64,000 nt of DNA. Origin: Ensifer sesbaniae (GTDB taxonomy: Bacteria > Pseudomonadota > Alphaproteobacteria > Rhizobiales > Rhizobiaceae). The position numbers and the translations under genes are program-made. Numbering within the stretch: the first letter of the stretch is position 1; the number at the start of each line of letters is the position of its first letter. The notes under the pieces are model-generated. The model saw only the letters and a list, made by a program, of their open reading frames with translations, was not told the DNA's origin and made no database searches. Below are positions 49,088-58,412 of this stretch, in pieces. The stretch is from contig NZ_JABEKU010000001.1 in NCBI RefSeq assembly GCF_013283665.1, positions 2,356,001-2,420,000 of the forward strand, given 5' to 3'.

Positions 49088-50200
49088 ATGAACGCGCCAC
49101 AGATCCTCCCGTCTCCCGTTTTCACCGGGACCACCCTCAAGGGGCTCGACTTTACCAACCGCCTGTCGGTCGCGCCGATGACCCGCATCAGCGCTTCGGA
49201 CGCAGGCGTCCCGGGCGAACGCATGCTCAGCTATTACCAACGCTTCGCCCGCGGCGGCTTCAGCCTGATCACGACCGAAGGCATCTACACCGACAAGGCT
49301 TATTCCCAGACCTACAGGGACCAGCCCGGCCTCACCGACAGGCAACAGGCGGCGGCCTGGCGCCGGATCGTCGACACGGTCCATGCCGCTGGCGGGCGCA
49401 TCTTCGCGCAGCTCATGCATGGCGGCGCCCTGGCACAGGGCAATCCCCATCGCCCTGATACGGTGGCGCCCTCGGCGATCCGGCCGAAGGGCACCCAGTT
49501 GACCGGCTACCACGGCGACGGCCCCTATGCCTTGCCGCGCGAGATCAGCGAGGCCGAGATTGCCGAAGCGATCGAGGGCTTCGCCAATGCCGCTCGCCTG
49601 GCGATCGAGGTCGCCGGCTTCGACGGCATCGAGATCCACGGCGCCAACGGCTATCTGCTCGACCAGTTCTTCACCGACTTCTCAAACCGGCGCACCGATC
49701 GCTGGGGCGGCGACATCGTCGAGCGCTTCGGGCTGTCACTCGAGGTCCTGAAGGCGGTGCGCGCGGCGATCGGCCCTTCCGTGCCGCTCGGGCTGCGCAT
49801 CTCGCAGGGCAAGGTCAACGACTTCCGGCACAAATGGGCGGAGCGGGAACAGGGTGCTGCGAGGGTCTTCGGGGCCTTGGCCGAGAGCCCGGCCGATTTC
49901 GTGCACGTGACCGAGTTCGAAGCCTGGCAGCCGGCCTTCGAGGGCGGAGAGGCGTCGCTCGTCGCGCTGGCCCGTCGCCATGCGCCGCGGCTCTTCCTCA
50001 TTGCGAATGGCAGCCTGCACGATCTCGCGCGCGCCGAAGCGGTGATGGCGGCCGGGGCAGACATGATCGCGCTCGGCCGCGGCGCGCTCGTCAATCCCGA
50101 CTGGCCGCGGCTCACCGCCGAGCGCCATGAGTTGCGCCCGTTCGAACTGCCGTTCCTTGCGCCGATCAGCGACATCAAGGACAGCGAGCTCGCTCTCTGA
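49088..50200 (+). CDS. Old yellow enzyme family NADH:flavin oxidoreductase
   Basis: The 370-residue TIM-barrel flavoprotein has NRLSVAPMTR at the start, QLMHGGALAQG, the catalytic pair in IEIHGANGYLLDQF (His and Asn) and NRRTDRWGG. It reduces activated C=C bonds with FMN. With RidA under a LysR regulator, the unit may handle a reactive catabolic or xenobiotic intermediate. It starts 1 bp after ridA. Confidence 0.88.
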   Translation: MNAPQILPSPVFTGTTLKGLDFTNRLSVAPMTRISASDAGVPGERMLSYYQRFARGGFSLITTEGIYTDKAYSQTYRDQPGLTDRQQAAAWRRIVDTVHAAGGRIFAQLMHGGALAQGNPHRPDTVAPSAIRPKGTQLTGYHGDGPYALPREISEAEIAEAIEGFANAARLAIEVAGFDGIEIHGANGYLLDQFFTDFSNRRTDRWGGDIVERFGLSLEVLKAVRAAIGPSVPLGLRISQGKVNDFRHKWAEREQGAARVFGALAESPADFVHVTEFEAWQPAFEGGEASLVALARRHAPRLFLIANGSLHDLARAEAVMAAGADMIALGRGALVNPDWPRLTAERHELRPFELPFLAPISDIKDSELAL

Positions 50201-50210
50201 CAACGGAGCC

Positions 50211-50239
50211 ACGGGCGCGTCTCGTGGAGGCGCGCCCGT
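50211..50239. terminator. GC-rich hairpin between convergent genes
   Basis: ACGGGCGCG pairs with CGCGCCCGT across an 11-base loop, between the oxidoreductase stop and the convergent hydrolase stop. No T-run. Confidence 0.4.
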
Positions 50240-50268
50240 CGCTCATGTCGCTGCCCTGAAGAGTGCGG

Positions 50269-51234
50269 CTACGCCGCCGCCACGAAGCGATACGCGGCAC
50301 CGTTTCGCTCGGCCCGCCCGATGCCCGGATAGGCCCAGTGGTAGCCGAGCAGCGCCAACCTCTCCGATGCGGCCCGATCGATCAGCGCCTTGCGGTTCTT
50401 CAAGGCCAGCTCCGCATCCGTGTCGAAGCCGAAATGCCAGTCGGGATGCTCGAAGAAGACCACATTGCTGGTTACGGCGTCGCCGGTAATCACCAGGCCC
50501 TCATGCCCGGCGCCGTCGCCGCCGGCAAGCTGAAGCGAGATGTGGCCGGGCGTGTGGCCCCGCGTGTCGAGCACCTGCATGCCGCTGACGATTTCGTCGC
50601 CGGCCCCGACCAGGGTCAGCCGGTCCTGAACGGCAAATAGGTCGCGCTGCGCCCCCTTGGCAAAGCCATGCAACGCCTGCGGCATCACCTTCTCGAAATT
50701 CGGATCCGTCCAGAACTGCCACTCCCTCTCCGAGACAAAATATTGCGCGTTCGCAAAGGTGAGCTTGCCATCGGTTTTGACGGTTCCGCCGGAATGATCG
50801 GGATGGGCATGGGTCAGCACCACTTTCGTCACCTCGCTCGGATCGATGCCGGCCGCCAGGAGATTGGCGCTCAGCTTGCCGGCGCTCTCCTGAAAATGGG
50901 TGCCGGAGCCGTCATCGACGACGATCAGATCGCTGCCGGTGCGGATGACCGGAATATTGGTGTGAAAAGGCGCGCGTTCCGGCGTGCCGCCGAGGCGGCG
51001 CATGATGTCCGGCCGCTCCGCGGGTTCGGCATCCGGCAACACGATTTCGACAGGCAGCATCAGGAAGCCGTCGCTGACGACGGAAATGTCGAAATTGCCA
51101 TGCTGGAAGCGATGGACATTGGCGGCATAGCCGCCCTTCTGCAGCAGAAGTGAAGCAGCAAGCGCGCTGGAGCCCGCCAGGAATTCGCGACGGTCGATGC
51201 GGAAAACGTCAGAAGAAGTGCGGGAGGCGGTCAT
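50269..51234 (-). CDS. Tat-exported MBL-fold hydrolase
   Basis: This protein of 321 aa carries a twin-arginine signal (RIDRREFLAGSSALAASLLL) and an MBL core: LTHAHPDHSGG, the Asp in VITGDAVTSN and a late His in GYHWAYPG. It resembles lactonase/quorum-quenching-like or MBL hydrolases of the 'glyoxalase II-like' group. Periplasmic. The start was set at ATG 51234 with AAGGA upstream. It is followed by a second Tat-exported hydrolase gene on the same strand upstream. Confidence 0.85.
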   Translation of the reverse strand: MTASRTSSDVFRIDRREFLAGSSALAASLLLQKGGYAANVHRFQHGNFDISVVSDGFLMLPVEIVLPDAEPAERPDIMRRLGGTPERAPFHTNIPVIRTGSDLIVVDDGSGTHFQESAGKLSANLLAAGIDPSEVTKVVLTHAHPDHSGGTVKTDGKLTFANAQYFVSEREWQFWTDPNFEKVMPQALHGFAKGAQRDLFAVQDRLTLVGAGDEIVSGMQVLDTRGHTPGHISLQLAGGDGAGHEGLVITGDAVTSNVVFFEHPDWHFGFDTDAELALKNRKALIDRAASERLALLGYHWAYPGIGRAERNGAAYRFVAAA

Positions 51235-51322
51235 GGCTCTGGTCCTTGGCTGAAGCAGTCGGGGATCTGGATGTGTTTGGCGAGCGACCGGGTGCCGCAC
51301 TCGGCGACACCGGTCGGCGATG

Positions 51323-52339
51323 TCACGCCTTGGCGAAGGCCAGCAGATCGGCGTTGAGCTGGTCCTTGTGGGTGTCGGTTATGCCATGCGGCGCGCCGGC
51401 ATAGACCTTGAGCTCGGCATGCGGGACGAGCTTCTTCGACGCCCGTGCCGCCGCGTCGATCGGTACGATCTGGTCGTCGTCGCCATGGATGATCAGGGTC
51501 GGGACATCGAACCTCTTCAGGTCCTCGGTGAAGTCGGTCTGCGAGAAGGCGACGATCGAGTCATAGGTGTTCTTATGACCGCCCATCATGCCCTGCAGCC
51601 AGAAACTGTCGATCATGCCCTGGGAGGTAACCGCGCCCGGCCGGTTGAAGCCGAAGAACGGGCCGGCGGCGATATCGCGATAGAGCTTCGAACGATCCTT
51701 GAGGCTTGCCGCCTGCAGGCCGTCGAACACTTCCTTCGGCAGGCCGCCGGGGTTCGCATCGGTCTTGACCATCAGCGGCGGCACCGCCGAAATCAGCCCG
51801 GCCTTGGCAACACGGCCCGTGCCGTGGCGGCCGATGTAACGGCTGATCTCGCCGCCGCCGGTCGAAAAGCCCGCGAGGAAGATCTCCTTCAGATCGAGCG
51901 CATTGATCAGATCGGCCAGATCGTCGGCATAATGATCCATGTCGTTGCCGTCCCAGGGCTGCGACGAGCGGCCGTGGCCACGGCGGTCATGGGTGATGAC
52001 GCGGAAGCCGTTGTTGGCGAGATGGAACGCCTGCGCTTCCCAGCTGTCCGACGACAGCGGCCAGCCGTGGCTGAGCACGACGACCGGACCATCCTTCGGC
52101 CCCCAGTCCTTGTAGTAGATCTCGACGCCATCGCGGGTGATGATGCGGCTGCCCATGGTCTTTGCTCCCTCAGTGCCGGCGACGCCGGCTGTTGATGCGG
52201 TGGTGGATGCGGCCTTCGCCGCGGTGTTCGTTGCGCTGACCGCGGCGGCGGTGGCGGCGGCGCCAAAGGCCGCCGAAAGAACCGTGCGCCGCGAAAGGCC
52301 ACTGGAAACGCTTGCGGAAACTGCTTTTGCCTGTGTCAT
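51323..52339 (-). CDS. Tat-exported alpha/beta hydrolase (non-haem chloroperoxidase-like)
   Basis: The protein (338 aa) has a Tat-type signal ([19 protein letters not shown]) and an Ala/Thr-rich spacer before a typical alpha/beta hydrolase starting [19 protein letters not shown] near residue 62. The nucleophile elbow GFSTGGGE carries Ser, [11 protein letters not shown] gives the oxyanion loop, and GDDDQIVP and [10 protein letters not shown] supply Asp and His. Usual relatives are ~275 aa and cytoplasmic, so the exported form is notable. It is divergent from a GlxA-type regulator. Confidence 0.86.
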   Translation of the reverse strand: MTQAKAVSASVSSGLSRRTVLSAAFGAAATAAAVSATNTAAKAASTTASTAGVAGTEGAKTMGSRIITRDGVEIYYKDWGPKDGPVVVLSHGWPLSSDSWEAQAFHLANNGFRVITHDRRGHGRSSQPWDGNDMDHYADDLADLINALDLKEIFLAGFSTGGGEISRYIGRHGTGRVAKAGLISAVPPLMVKTDANPGGLPKEVFDGLQAASLKDRSKLYRDIAAGPFFGFNRPGAVTSQGMIDSFWLQGMMGGHKNTYDSIVAFSQTDFTEDLKRFDVPTLIIHGDDDQIVPIDAAARASKKLVPHAELKVYAGAPHGITDTHKDQLNADLLAFAKA

Positions 52340-52439
52340 TGTCCTCGCCTCTTCTGTTGCCCGGCTTCCATTCCGTGGAAGCGATGGTTGAATTGATAAA
52401 TCGGCGGCCCTAACCTCTCGACCGGCAAAGCTGACAACG

Positions 52440-53483
52440 ATGGGGGCAGAAGTGACAAAACGACCGGAAAGCGAACCGGCGGAGATCGGCATCGTCGTCT
52501 ATCCGCGCGCCCTGATGTCGGCGATCCACGGCCTGACCGACATGTTCCAGGTGGCCAGCATGCAATCGGTCGAGCAGAGCGGATTGGATGCACCGCAGAT
52601 CCGCATCAGCCATTGGACGCTTCAGGAAGACGGCTCGGTGTCGAAATCGCGCGACACCCACCAGGGCCCCTCTTCGGGCCTCGTGGCGCTGATCCTGCCG
52701 CCGACGCTGTCCGATCTGCCGGTCGGCGATCGCATCGCCGGCCTGCCTGCCTTCGTGCGCAAGCAGCATGAGCGCGGCACGACGATCTGCTCCGTCTGCG
52801 GCGGCGCCTATCTGCTGGCAGAATCCGGCCTCGCCGCTGGCCGTACCATCACCACGCACTGGTCGCACCAGGACCTGATCACCAGCCGCTACGGCAACAT
52901 CCGCGTCGATACCGACAGGTTGCTGATCGACGAGGGCGACATCATCACCGCCGGCGGCATGATGGCGTGGATCGATCTCGGGCTGAAGCTCGTCGACCGG
53001 TTCCTGGGAACCGACGTCATGCTGGCGACCGCGCGCTTCATGATCATCGACCCCGGAGCCCGCGAGCAGAGCTACTACAGCGTCTTCGCCCCGAAGCTCG
53101 ACCACGGCGACAACGTCATCCTCAAGATCCAGCACTGGCTGCACGGCACCAGCACCAAGGGCGTGACGCTGCAGATGATGGCGGAACGCGCCGGGCTCGG
53201 CGACCGCACCTTCCTGCGCCGTTTCCAGAAGGCGACCGGCTTCAATCCCACCGAATATTGCCAGCGGCTCAGGATCGCCAAATCACGGGACCTCCTTGAG
53301 CGTTCGCATCTGTCGATCGAGCAGGTCGCCTGGCAGAGCGGTTACGATGACACCAACGCCTATCGCAAGATCTTCCGCAAGATCCTCGGCCTTTCGCCGA
53401 AAGAATACCGCCTGCGCTTCTCCGTACCGGACGGTGGCCGGCGAATGGTTGCAGGCGCGTCGAACGCAATGCCTGCGTTGTGA
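52440..53483 (+). CDS. GlxA family AraC-type regulator
   Basis: This 347-residue regulator has a PfpI-type N-terminal domain ([21 protein letters not shown]; Cys in [15 protein letters not shown]) and a C-terminal AraC HTH pair ([41 protein letters not shown]). It is 100 bp from the divergent hydrolase gene, a common regulator-enzyme pairing, and probably controls it. Confidence 0.85.
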   Translation: MGAEVTKRPESEPAEIGIVVYPRALMSAIHGLTDMFQVASMQSVEQSGLDAPQIRISHWTLQEDGSVSKSRDTHQGPSSGLVALILPPTLSDLPVGDRIAGLPAFVRKQHERGTTICSVCGGAYLLAESGLAAGRTITTHWSHQDLITSRYGNIRVDTDRLLIDEGDIITAGGMMAWIDLGLKLVDRFLGTDVMLATARFMIIDPGAREQSYYSVFAPKLDHGDNVILKIQHWLHGTSTKGVTLQMMAERAGLGDRTFLRRFQKATGFNPTEYCQRLRIAKSRDLLERSHLSIEQVAWQSGYDDTNAYRKIFRKILGLSPKEYRLRFSVPDGGRRMVAGASNAMPAL

Positions 53484-53552
53484 TCGACCTCGCATCCCTG
53501 CCGGGACCATCCTCGTCACTCTATAAATTGCTGAATTAGCGTCATCGTATAC

Positions 53553-53579
53553 TTGACACCCAAACTCACCTTTTAATAG
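53553..53579 (+). promoter_or_regulatory. Sigma-70-like promoter
   Basis: TTGACA at 53553-53558 and TAATAG at 53574-53579 with a 15-base spacer, upstream of the membrane protein gene. GGTCGCC/GGCGACC at 53600-53622 downstream could be an operator or leader hairpin. Confidence 0.45.
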
Positions 53580-53718
53580 AAGGAGCGCACTCCGACATTG
53601 GTCGCCGACGTCATTGGCGACCGTGCCGGAAGCAGCAATCACGACAGTCCGTCGGCATCGGACGCGCCCCCTCCAGGGGGTGCGAACGCATTGGTGTGCC
53701 TTCTTGGGGGAATTGGAA

Positions 53719-54336
53719 ATGGGCGTTCTGGATTTTTCATTGTCGTCGGCACCGGCGCTGGTCTCGTATATCCGCACATCGCTGCGGCTGGTGCATTTCT
53801 CCGGCATGGTGCTTGGCCTCGGTGGCGCCGTGTTTCTCGATCTGATGCTGTCGCGCTACCGCCGGATGATCGTCAGCGCCGAACTGGTCGGTCACGTCGA
53901 ATGGATCAGCCGCTTTATCGCAGCCGGACTGTTTCTGCTGTGGGGCTCAGGTCTCGGATTTCTCCTGCTGTACCAATTGACCGAAACGGAAAAGCTGCTG
54001 AACCCGAAGATCTGGGCCAAGGTGACGATCGTCAGCATCCTTACCGTCAACGGCCTTGCCATTCACCGTTTCGTTCTGCCCTTCGTCCGCCAGCAGATTG
54101 GCTCGACGCTGCTCGCCGGCGCCAAACCCGCCACGAAGACGGCGCTGATCGGGTGCGGCGTGATTTCGATCGTCTCCTGGAGCGTCCCCGTCATCCTCGG
54201 CGCCGCACCGCAACTGAATTTTGTCGTACCCTGCGGCGTCATCCTCGCCGCCTATGCCCTGCTGCTCGTCCAGGCTTTCTTCATCGCCACCCTGGTCATG
54301 CGTGACAGGCACCAGATCCTTGCCGACGCCGTGTGA
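53719..54336 (+). CDS. Integral membrane protein, unknown function
   Basis: A 205-residue protein with five or six hydrophobic segments (about 22-42, 60-82, 95-115, 135-155, 160-180). A His in LRLVHFSGMVLGLGGAVF and another in VNGLAIHRFVLPF lie in helices. Such small proteins are usually called DUF2214-like or hypothetical; I do not assign one. ATG 53719 is preceded by a GGGGG stretch. A strong terminator follows. Confidence 0.7.
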   Translation: MGVLDFSLSSAPALVSYIRTSLRLVHFSGMVLGLGGAVFLDLMLSRYRRMIVSAELVGHVEWISRFIAAGLFLLWGSGLGFLLLYQLTETEKLLNPKIWAKVTIVSILTVNGLAIHRFVLPFVRQQIGSTLLAGAKPATKTALIGCGVISIVSWSVPVILGAAPQLNFVVPCGVILAAYALLLVQAFFIATLVMRDRHQILADAV

Positions 54337-54381
54337 GGCGTGAGACGCATCGGCCATGGGCGCGATCGAAACGCAAAAAGA

Positions 54382-54416
54382 CGCCGCGCGCCCGAGAGAG
54401 GGGCGCGCGGCGTTTT
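54382..54416. terminator. Bidirectional terminator at the prophage edge
   Basis: CGCCGCGCGCCC and GGGCGCGCGGCG make a perfect 12-bp stem around a GAGAGAG loop, with AAAAA on the left and TTTT on the right. It serves the membrane protein gene and the leftward phage transcript. Confidence 0.85.
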
Positions 54417-54446
54417 CGTGTTCGTTCATTTCAGACGCTCGAGCCC

Positions 54447-54821
54447 TCACCCCTTGCCAATGACGACAAAGACGATGCGGCGGATCGCTTCGGCAAAGCT
54501 GACGCCCAGCGCCATCGCCGCGATGCCGGTGACGCCCAGCGCGCCGATCCCCATCAGCTTCCAGCGCCTGACGTCGTCGGTCACCGGCTTCATCTCCGCG
54601 ACGTCCGTACCGATCGCCAGGACCGACGCCTCGAGTTCGCCAACCCGATCGGCAAGTTGCTCCATGCGCAAATGCACGTTGGCATGGCTCGTCGCGGTCT
54701 TGTCTTCGGCACGCTGGGCGCCCTCCTCGATCCGGCGAATGGATTCCTGCAAGCCGCGCATGCCCGCAACCAATTCGCCGAGCTGGCGGTGAACGGCTAC
54801 ATCGATTTCAACTGCCGACAT
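54447..54821 (-). CDS. DUF1515-like phage-end protein
   Basis: The 124-residue protein has a coiled-coil-like acidic N-terminal region (residues 10-80, HRQLGELVAGMRGLQESIRRIEEG) and one membrane helix near 90-110. This layout fits the rhizobial DUF1515 family found in prophages. Last gene of the leftward phage operon. ATG 54821 has GGGAG nine bases upstream and overlaps the previous gene by 14 bp. Confidence 0.65.
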   Translation of the reverse strand: MSAVEIDVAVHRQLGELVAGMRGLQESIRRIEEGAQRAEDKTATSHANVHLRMEQLADRVGELEASVLAIGTDVAEMKPVTDDVRRWKLMGIGALGVTGIAAMALGVSFAEAIRRIVFVVIGKG

Positions 54822-55065
54822 CGGCGCGCTCCCCATGCCTGGCGCATTCCGCCCGTGTCCAGATTTCTGCCGCGCAAAGCCCGACGACCGTGCGGTCGAT
54901 CCGGCGTTGATCCGCAGGCGTCGCACCGCGCGCGCCGATGAGATCAGTTCCGACCACGCCCCGCAGGCCCGGAACACTGGCCGGTTGCGAAGTTCCACAA
55001 CCTGCCTGAATCAAGGCAGGAATCATAATCAAGGCGCCTTTCACCAGCGCGGCTCTGAGCGTCAT
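54808..55065 (-). CDS. Putative o-spanin (Rz1-like lipoprotein)
   Basis: This 85-residue protein has a lipoprotein signal with lipobox Leu-Ile-Gln-Ala-Gly-Cys23, then a short hydrophilic region. Its first 122 bases overlap the preceding gene in a different frame, the arrangement of Rz/Rz1 spanin pairs. AAAGGC before ATG 55065. The pair would fuse inner and outer membranes at lysis. Sequence similarity to a known Rz1 was not tested, so the call rests on position and layout. Confidence 0.6.
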   Translation of the reverse strand: MTLRAALVKGALIMIPALIQAGCGTSQPASVPGLRGVVGTDLIGARGATPADQRRIDRTVVGLCAAEIWTRAECARHGERADVGS

Positions 55066-55189
55066 TGTTCTGCCTTTCGATGAGACTGGCGAGGGAACGA
55101 GCACCGTCTGCGCGGATCTCGTGGACAAGCCAGGTGACGCCGGCGAGCAACAGCCCGCCAAGGACAAGCTTCGGCCAGGACAGCATCAT
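54944..55189 (-). CDS. Putative i-spanin (Rz-like)
   Basis: The 81-residue protein has an N-terminal membrane helix (LVLGGLLLAGVTWLV) and a hydrophilic helical region with two Cys (YDSCLDSGRLWNFATGQC). That is the topology of an inner-membrane spanin, though short for the class. ATG 55189 overlaps the holin stop by 4 bp (ATGA), and the o-spanin gene starts inside it. Confidence 0.6.
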   Translation of the reverse strand: MMLSWPKLVLGGLLLAGVTWLVHEIRADGARSLASLIERQNNDAQSRAGERRLDYDSCLDSGRLWNFATGQCSGPAGRGRN

Positions 55190-55389
55190 TTCGCCCAGCC
55201 GAAACGTCGTGCCAGCCCATACCAGGTTTCGGAGAGCACGCCGGCAACCAGGCCGACGCCAACTTCCAACACCATCTGTATGTCGGGATCATCGGCAAGC
55301 GCCGGACCGATTTCAGGGACCAGCAGGCCCTTCGCAACAAGCAGGCCCGCGCCGTAGCGCAACACTATACGGATCACCACGGCGCTCAT
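55186..55389 (-). CDS. Putative holin (Pam3-gp28-like)
   Basis: This 67-residue protein has a hydrophobic N-terminal segment (VVIRIVLRYGAGLLVAKGLLV) and a second weaker one, with an acidic connector and a basic end (ARRFGWAK). That size and pattern recalls small phage holins of the Pam3-gp28 type. ATG 55389 overlaps the endolysin stop by 4 bp (ATGA), with GAGGTG upstream. Its position between endolysin and spanins supports the call. Confidence 0.6.
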   Translation of the reverse strand: MSAVVIRIVLRYGAGLLVAKGLLVPEIGPALADDPDIQMVLEVGVGLVAGVLSETWYGLARRFGWAK

Positions 55390-56231
55390 TTCGCCCACCT
55401 CGCGATAATTGCGACGATCGCGGCGGCAAGGCGTTCGAAAGTCTTGCTGGACCGGAAAGTGGCGCTGTCGCCTTGACCTTTGCCCCCTGACCCCGACTTT
55501 CCGGGCCGAAGCACGACGACGACGCCCGGCCCGGTCGACCCCGCCCTTTCCTGGCCACTCGGGCCATATCCGGCTTCACGCAATGCCGTCTCGAATGCCC
55601 TGCCGTAGGCCTCGATCTTTGGGCCATTTTGCCGGACATCACCGTTGATGATCGCGCGGGATGCCGCATAGCGATAGCCGGTCGCAGCCTTGGAAAGACT
55701 CTCGCTGGTGTCGAAGTCGGAGAGCCGCTTGCCGGTAAGAAGCCCCTGCGCCATGCCGTCGAACAGGATGCGCACCGCCGTTGCCGTCTCATTCGCCTGG
55801 TTGGGGGCAGCCGCGATGCCGAACTTCGCATAGTTCGCCCTGCCGGTGATCTGGGCCAGACCGCGCCCGCGATAACGCCACCCATCATCGGTCTCGACAT
55901 TGCCGAGCCGCCCGCCATAGATCCGGTTCGCGAGCTTTCGCGGATTGCCGGCGTAAGGCTCGGCACGCGCAATCGTTGGGAAACGAGCGGGCCACACCTG
56001 CGTGAGCCGCTTCGCGGTGTAATTGAGATTTTCCTCGACCGGCTGCATGGAGCCGCCGGTCTCGTGATAGGCGGTTGCAAGGATCGCGGCGAGATGGCAA
56101 AGGCTGACGCCGCGGCGCCGCGCCTCCTCGAGGATCGCCTCGACGCCCCTCTCTTGCTGCACAGAAAAAGATCTGCCGAGTGCCGCGCTGCCCCGTCGCC
56201 GGAGAGCGGCAAAGAATACCGACCGATTCAT
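55386..56231 (-). CDS. GH19-type endolysin
   Basis: The 281-residue protein has the GH19 chitinase-like lysozyme fold: AAILATAYHETGGSMQPVEENLNYTAKRL with the catalytic Glu, YRGRGLAQITGRANYAKFG, and NQANETATAVRILFDGM. A C-terminal linker (residues 225-260) and a weakly hydrophobic end (LAAAIVAIIARWAK) follow. AGGTGA precedes the ATG. It degrades peptidoglycan at phage lysis. Confidence 0.85.
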   Translation of the reverse strand: MNRSVFFAALRRRGSAALGRSFSVQQERGVEAILEEARRRGVSLCHLAAILATAYHETGGSMQPVEENLNYTAKRLTQVWPARFPTIARAEPYAGNPRKLANRIYGGRLGNVETDDGWRYRGRGLAQITGRANYAKFGIAAAPNQANETATAVRILFDGMAQGLLTGKRLSDFDTSESLSKAATGYRYAASRAIINGDVRQNGPKIEAYGRAFETALREAGYGPSGQERAGSTGPGVVVVLRPGKSGSGGKGQGDSATFRSSKTFERLAAAIVAIIARWAK

Positions 56232-56256
56232 AAGTCACCTGTCTTGTGAAGAGTGC

Positions 56257-56733
56257 CTAGAGATTGACCGCCGCGAGCCACAGGGCGTCGACCTGCAGCT
56301 CTGACAGGCCGAGCCCGTTCGCAATCGTGGCGACGAGGGGGTGCCCGCGCTGGAACGTCTCGGCATATTCCCACTCGATCTGTGCCCTGTCCCGTTCGGT
56401 GCCCGCGGGCAGCGCGGCAATCGTCGCTGCCACCGCCTCGGGCGAAACGCCGGCGCCGACGAGACCGAGACGGAATTGCCGCGCGGAGAGCGACGGCATT
56501 ATCCGGCGGCTCTCTTCGTCCGTCGGGGGAACATAGTCGGCGACCGGAAAATCGCGGTTGTCGTCGAGCCACTTGCGGATGGTCGGATTGAGACCGAAGC
56601 CATCTTCAGGCCGCGATACATAATCGCAATCGTAAACCGCATCCTGCAGATCGGTTATGTTGCACTTGACCAGCAGCACGCCGTCTTCCCTGGTCTTTTG
56701 AACAGAATAGACCTCATTCAACGAAAGCGCCAT
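56257..56733 (-). CDS. Phage protein of unknown function
   Basis: The soluble protein (158 aa from ATG 56733) has an acidic first half (KCNITDLQDAVYDCDYVSRPEDGFGLNP region) and a helical second half (LSARQFRLGLVGAGVSPEAVAATIAALPAGTERDRAQIEWEYAETFQRGHP region). The second half resembles short phage-tail-associated proteins seen after fibre genes. The ATG overlaps the fibre stop (TGATG), so it is translated with it and may be a fibre assembly factor. Confidence 0.65.
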   Translation of the reverse strand: MALSLNEVYSVQKTREDGVLLVKCNITDLQDAVYDCDYVSRPEDGFGLNPTIRKWLDDNRDFPVADYVPPTDEESRRIMPSLSARQFRLGLVGAGVSPEAVAATIAALPAGTERDRAQIEWEYAETFQRGHPLVATIANGLGLSELQVDALWLAAVNL

Positions 56734-58412
56734 CACGCAGTCCTCTGCATCTGTACCATGGAATTGCCACTGGAATAGGTGATCTGCCCGCGCGCCCGCC
56801 AGGTCCCGCCCAACTGAGAGCTCGCCCCGACATCCAAGGTGTATTGATAGGCGGCAGTGGAGAGGTAAGTGGCGTACCCCTGGTTCCGATTTCGCGCGCC
56901 GTTTGAGTAGCAGAGCACAGAATGACCGACGGGGAAGTTTGTCTCGTCCTGGTTGGAACCGGTGTAGACGACTGTTCGCGCACTGAGAGCGTCGCTTAGG
57001 TACGTGCCAAACCCCAGCATCCCGCCCGCGAACTGGATGTTTCCATCGGTGAAATGAGATGCGCCCCCGATATTCACCTGACCCGTGGTTGAGATAGTGC
57101 CAGCGCGAGAATCCACAACGACCCGAGTCACATTGTCAGTCGAGCTCGTAAAACCGACGCCCCACCATGAGGCAATCTGGACGTTCTGAGTAGAAAAGGA
57201 TGCACCATCCCCCCCTCCCTTTCGGACTCCGGATTCACCGCCAACCGCTCCGAACAGGAGCCATTTCTGCGCAAAAGTGGCAGGCGCATCATCGAAATAC
57301 ACATTAAATGCACTGTCGCCCCGCATAACGGTGCGAAAGCTGGATTGATAGTAGTCGCTCGACCACTGAAAATTGAACGAATTGTCGGCACCGAAGATAT
57401 ACCGGAAGTGGCTATTGTTATCTGCGTACCAGCGCGTCTCGGAAGAGCTTGCTAACCGACCGTCGTTAACATGCAGATGACCACCCCATTCCATTACACC
57501 GTCTTCTCGCAGATAAAATCCGCGAACGAATGCACCGGAAGCGTTGTACAGCAACAATCCCATCAACCCCGTCGCGCTGTCATGGTAAACCAAACCACGA
57601 TTCACGTCAGCGGCATTACGAAGCCAAAGGTGGCGATTTCCGTTGGACCGAACGATCACCTCTCCATTGGTAGACACAAGCGGGCCGGCGATAACGGCGC
57701 CAGTAAAGTTCGCGGCGTTGAGCGTCGCGATCTGATTACCGTTTACTGTTACCGAATTGGCCACAAAATTGAGGTTCCCGATATTCGACGTGAAACCGTC
57801 CCACAGACCGACAACCCAGTTGCCAGCGGCTACTGACTTCTGGAAGAATAGAGAAGGCTTTCCCGCCGCCATATCAGTCGGCTGCATGATAAGATAATCA
57901 GCCTGAGTCGTCGCAGCGCTAGAGCGTATGTAACACGTGGTGCTAAACGTCTTACCCGACATCGCCCCCGGCAGCCGCGCATCTGCCAGCGTGCCAGAGG
58001 TCAAATCGCTCGCGGATCCAGACGAGGCTACCGCCGCCAGTCCGAGAGTCGCTTTCACCGAAACCGCATCCACGTCGTCGAGGATGGTCCTGGCGAATGG
58101 TGTGAGGGCCGTCGTCGCATAAAGGTCGGTCCCCGTCGTATAGAGCATCTGATTGGGCGTAGTCGTCAGGCCGGCAATCGATTGCAGGCCTGCGTCCTGT
58201 GCCTGGACATTGGTGCCGATCTCGAGGCCAAGAGCGGTTCGGGCGCCGCTTGCGCTTGTCGCTCCCGTGCCACCCGCGGTCAGCGGGCGCGGTGCATTGG
58301 CGTCGGCCGTCAGGTCGTCGATCAGCGTGTTGTATGGCACGCTCTGGATCGTGGTATTGGGCACACCTTTGGTGCCGGCGGGAGGTGAATAGACGCCACC
58401 TGTTCTGGGCAT
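56733..58412 (-). CDS. Phage tail fibre / spike-like protein
   Basis: The 559-residue protein starts with a tail-attachment-like Gly/Thr/Ala-rich part (PLTAGGTGATSASGARTALGLE), then repeating strands rich in Asn, Ser and Thr, with many Gly, typical of receptor-binding fibres. Base composition from about 57000 to 57900 is visibly lower in GC than surroundings, suggesting exchange of the receptor-binding part. ATG 58412 has GGAGA eight bases upstream. No reverse transcriptase or template repeat is nearby, so not a diversity-generating system. Confidence 0.75.
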   Translation of the reverse strand: MPRTGGVYSPPAGTKGVPNTTIQSVPYNTLIDDLTADANAPRPLTAGGTGATSASGARTALGLEIGTNVQAQDAGLQSIAGLTTTPNQMLYTTGTDLYATTALTPFARTILDDVDAVSVKATLGLAAVASSGSASDLTSGTLADARLPGAMSGKTFSTTCYIRSSAATTQADYLIMQPTDMAAGKPSLFFQKSVAAGNWVVGLWDGFTSNIGNLNFVANSVTVNGNQIATLNAANFTGAVIAGPLVSTNGEVIVRSNGNRHLWLRNAADVNRGLVYHDSATGLMGLLLYNASGAFVRGFYLREDGVMEWGGHLHVNDGRLASSSETRWYADNNSHFRYIFGADNSFNFQWSSDYYQSSFRTVMRGDSAFNVYFDDAPATFAQKWLLFGAVGGESGVRKGGGDGASFSTQNVQIASWWGVGFTSSTDNVTRVVVDSRAGTISTTGQVNIGGASHFTDGNIQFAGGMLGFGTYLSDALSARTVVYTGSNQDETNFPVGHSVLCYSNGARNRNQGYATYLSTAAYQYTLDVGASSQLGGTWRARGQITYSSGNSMVQMQRTA

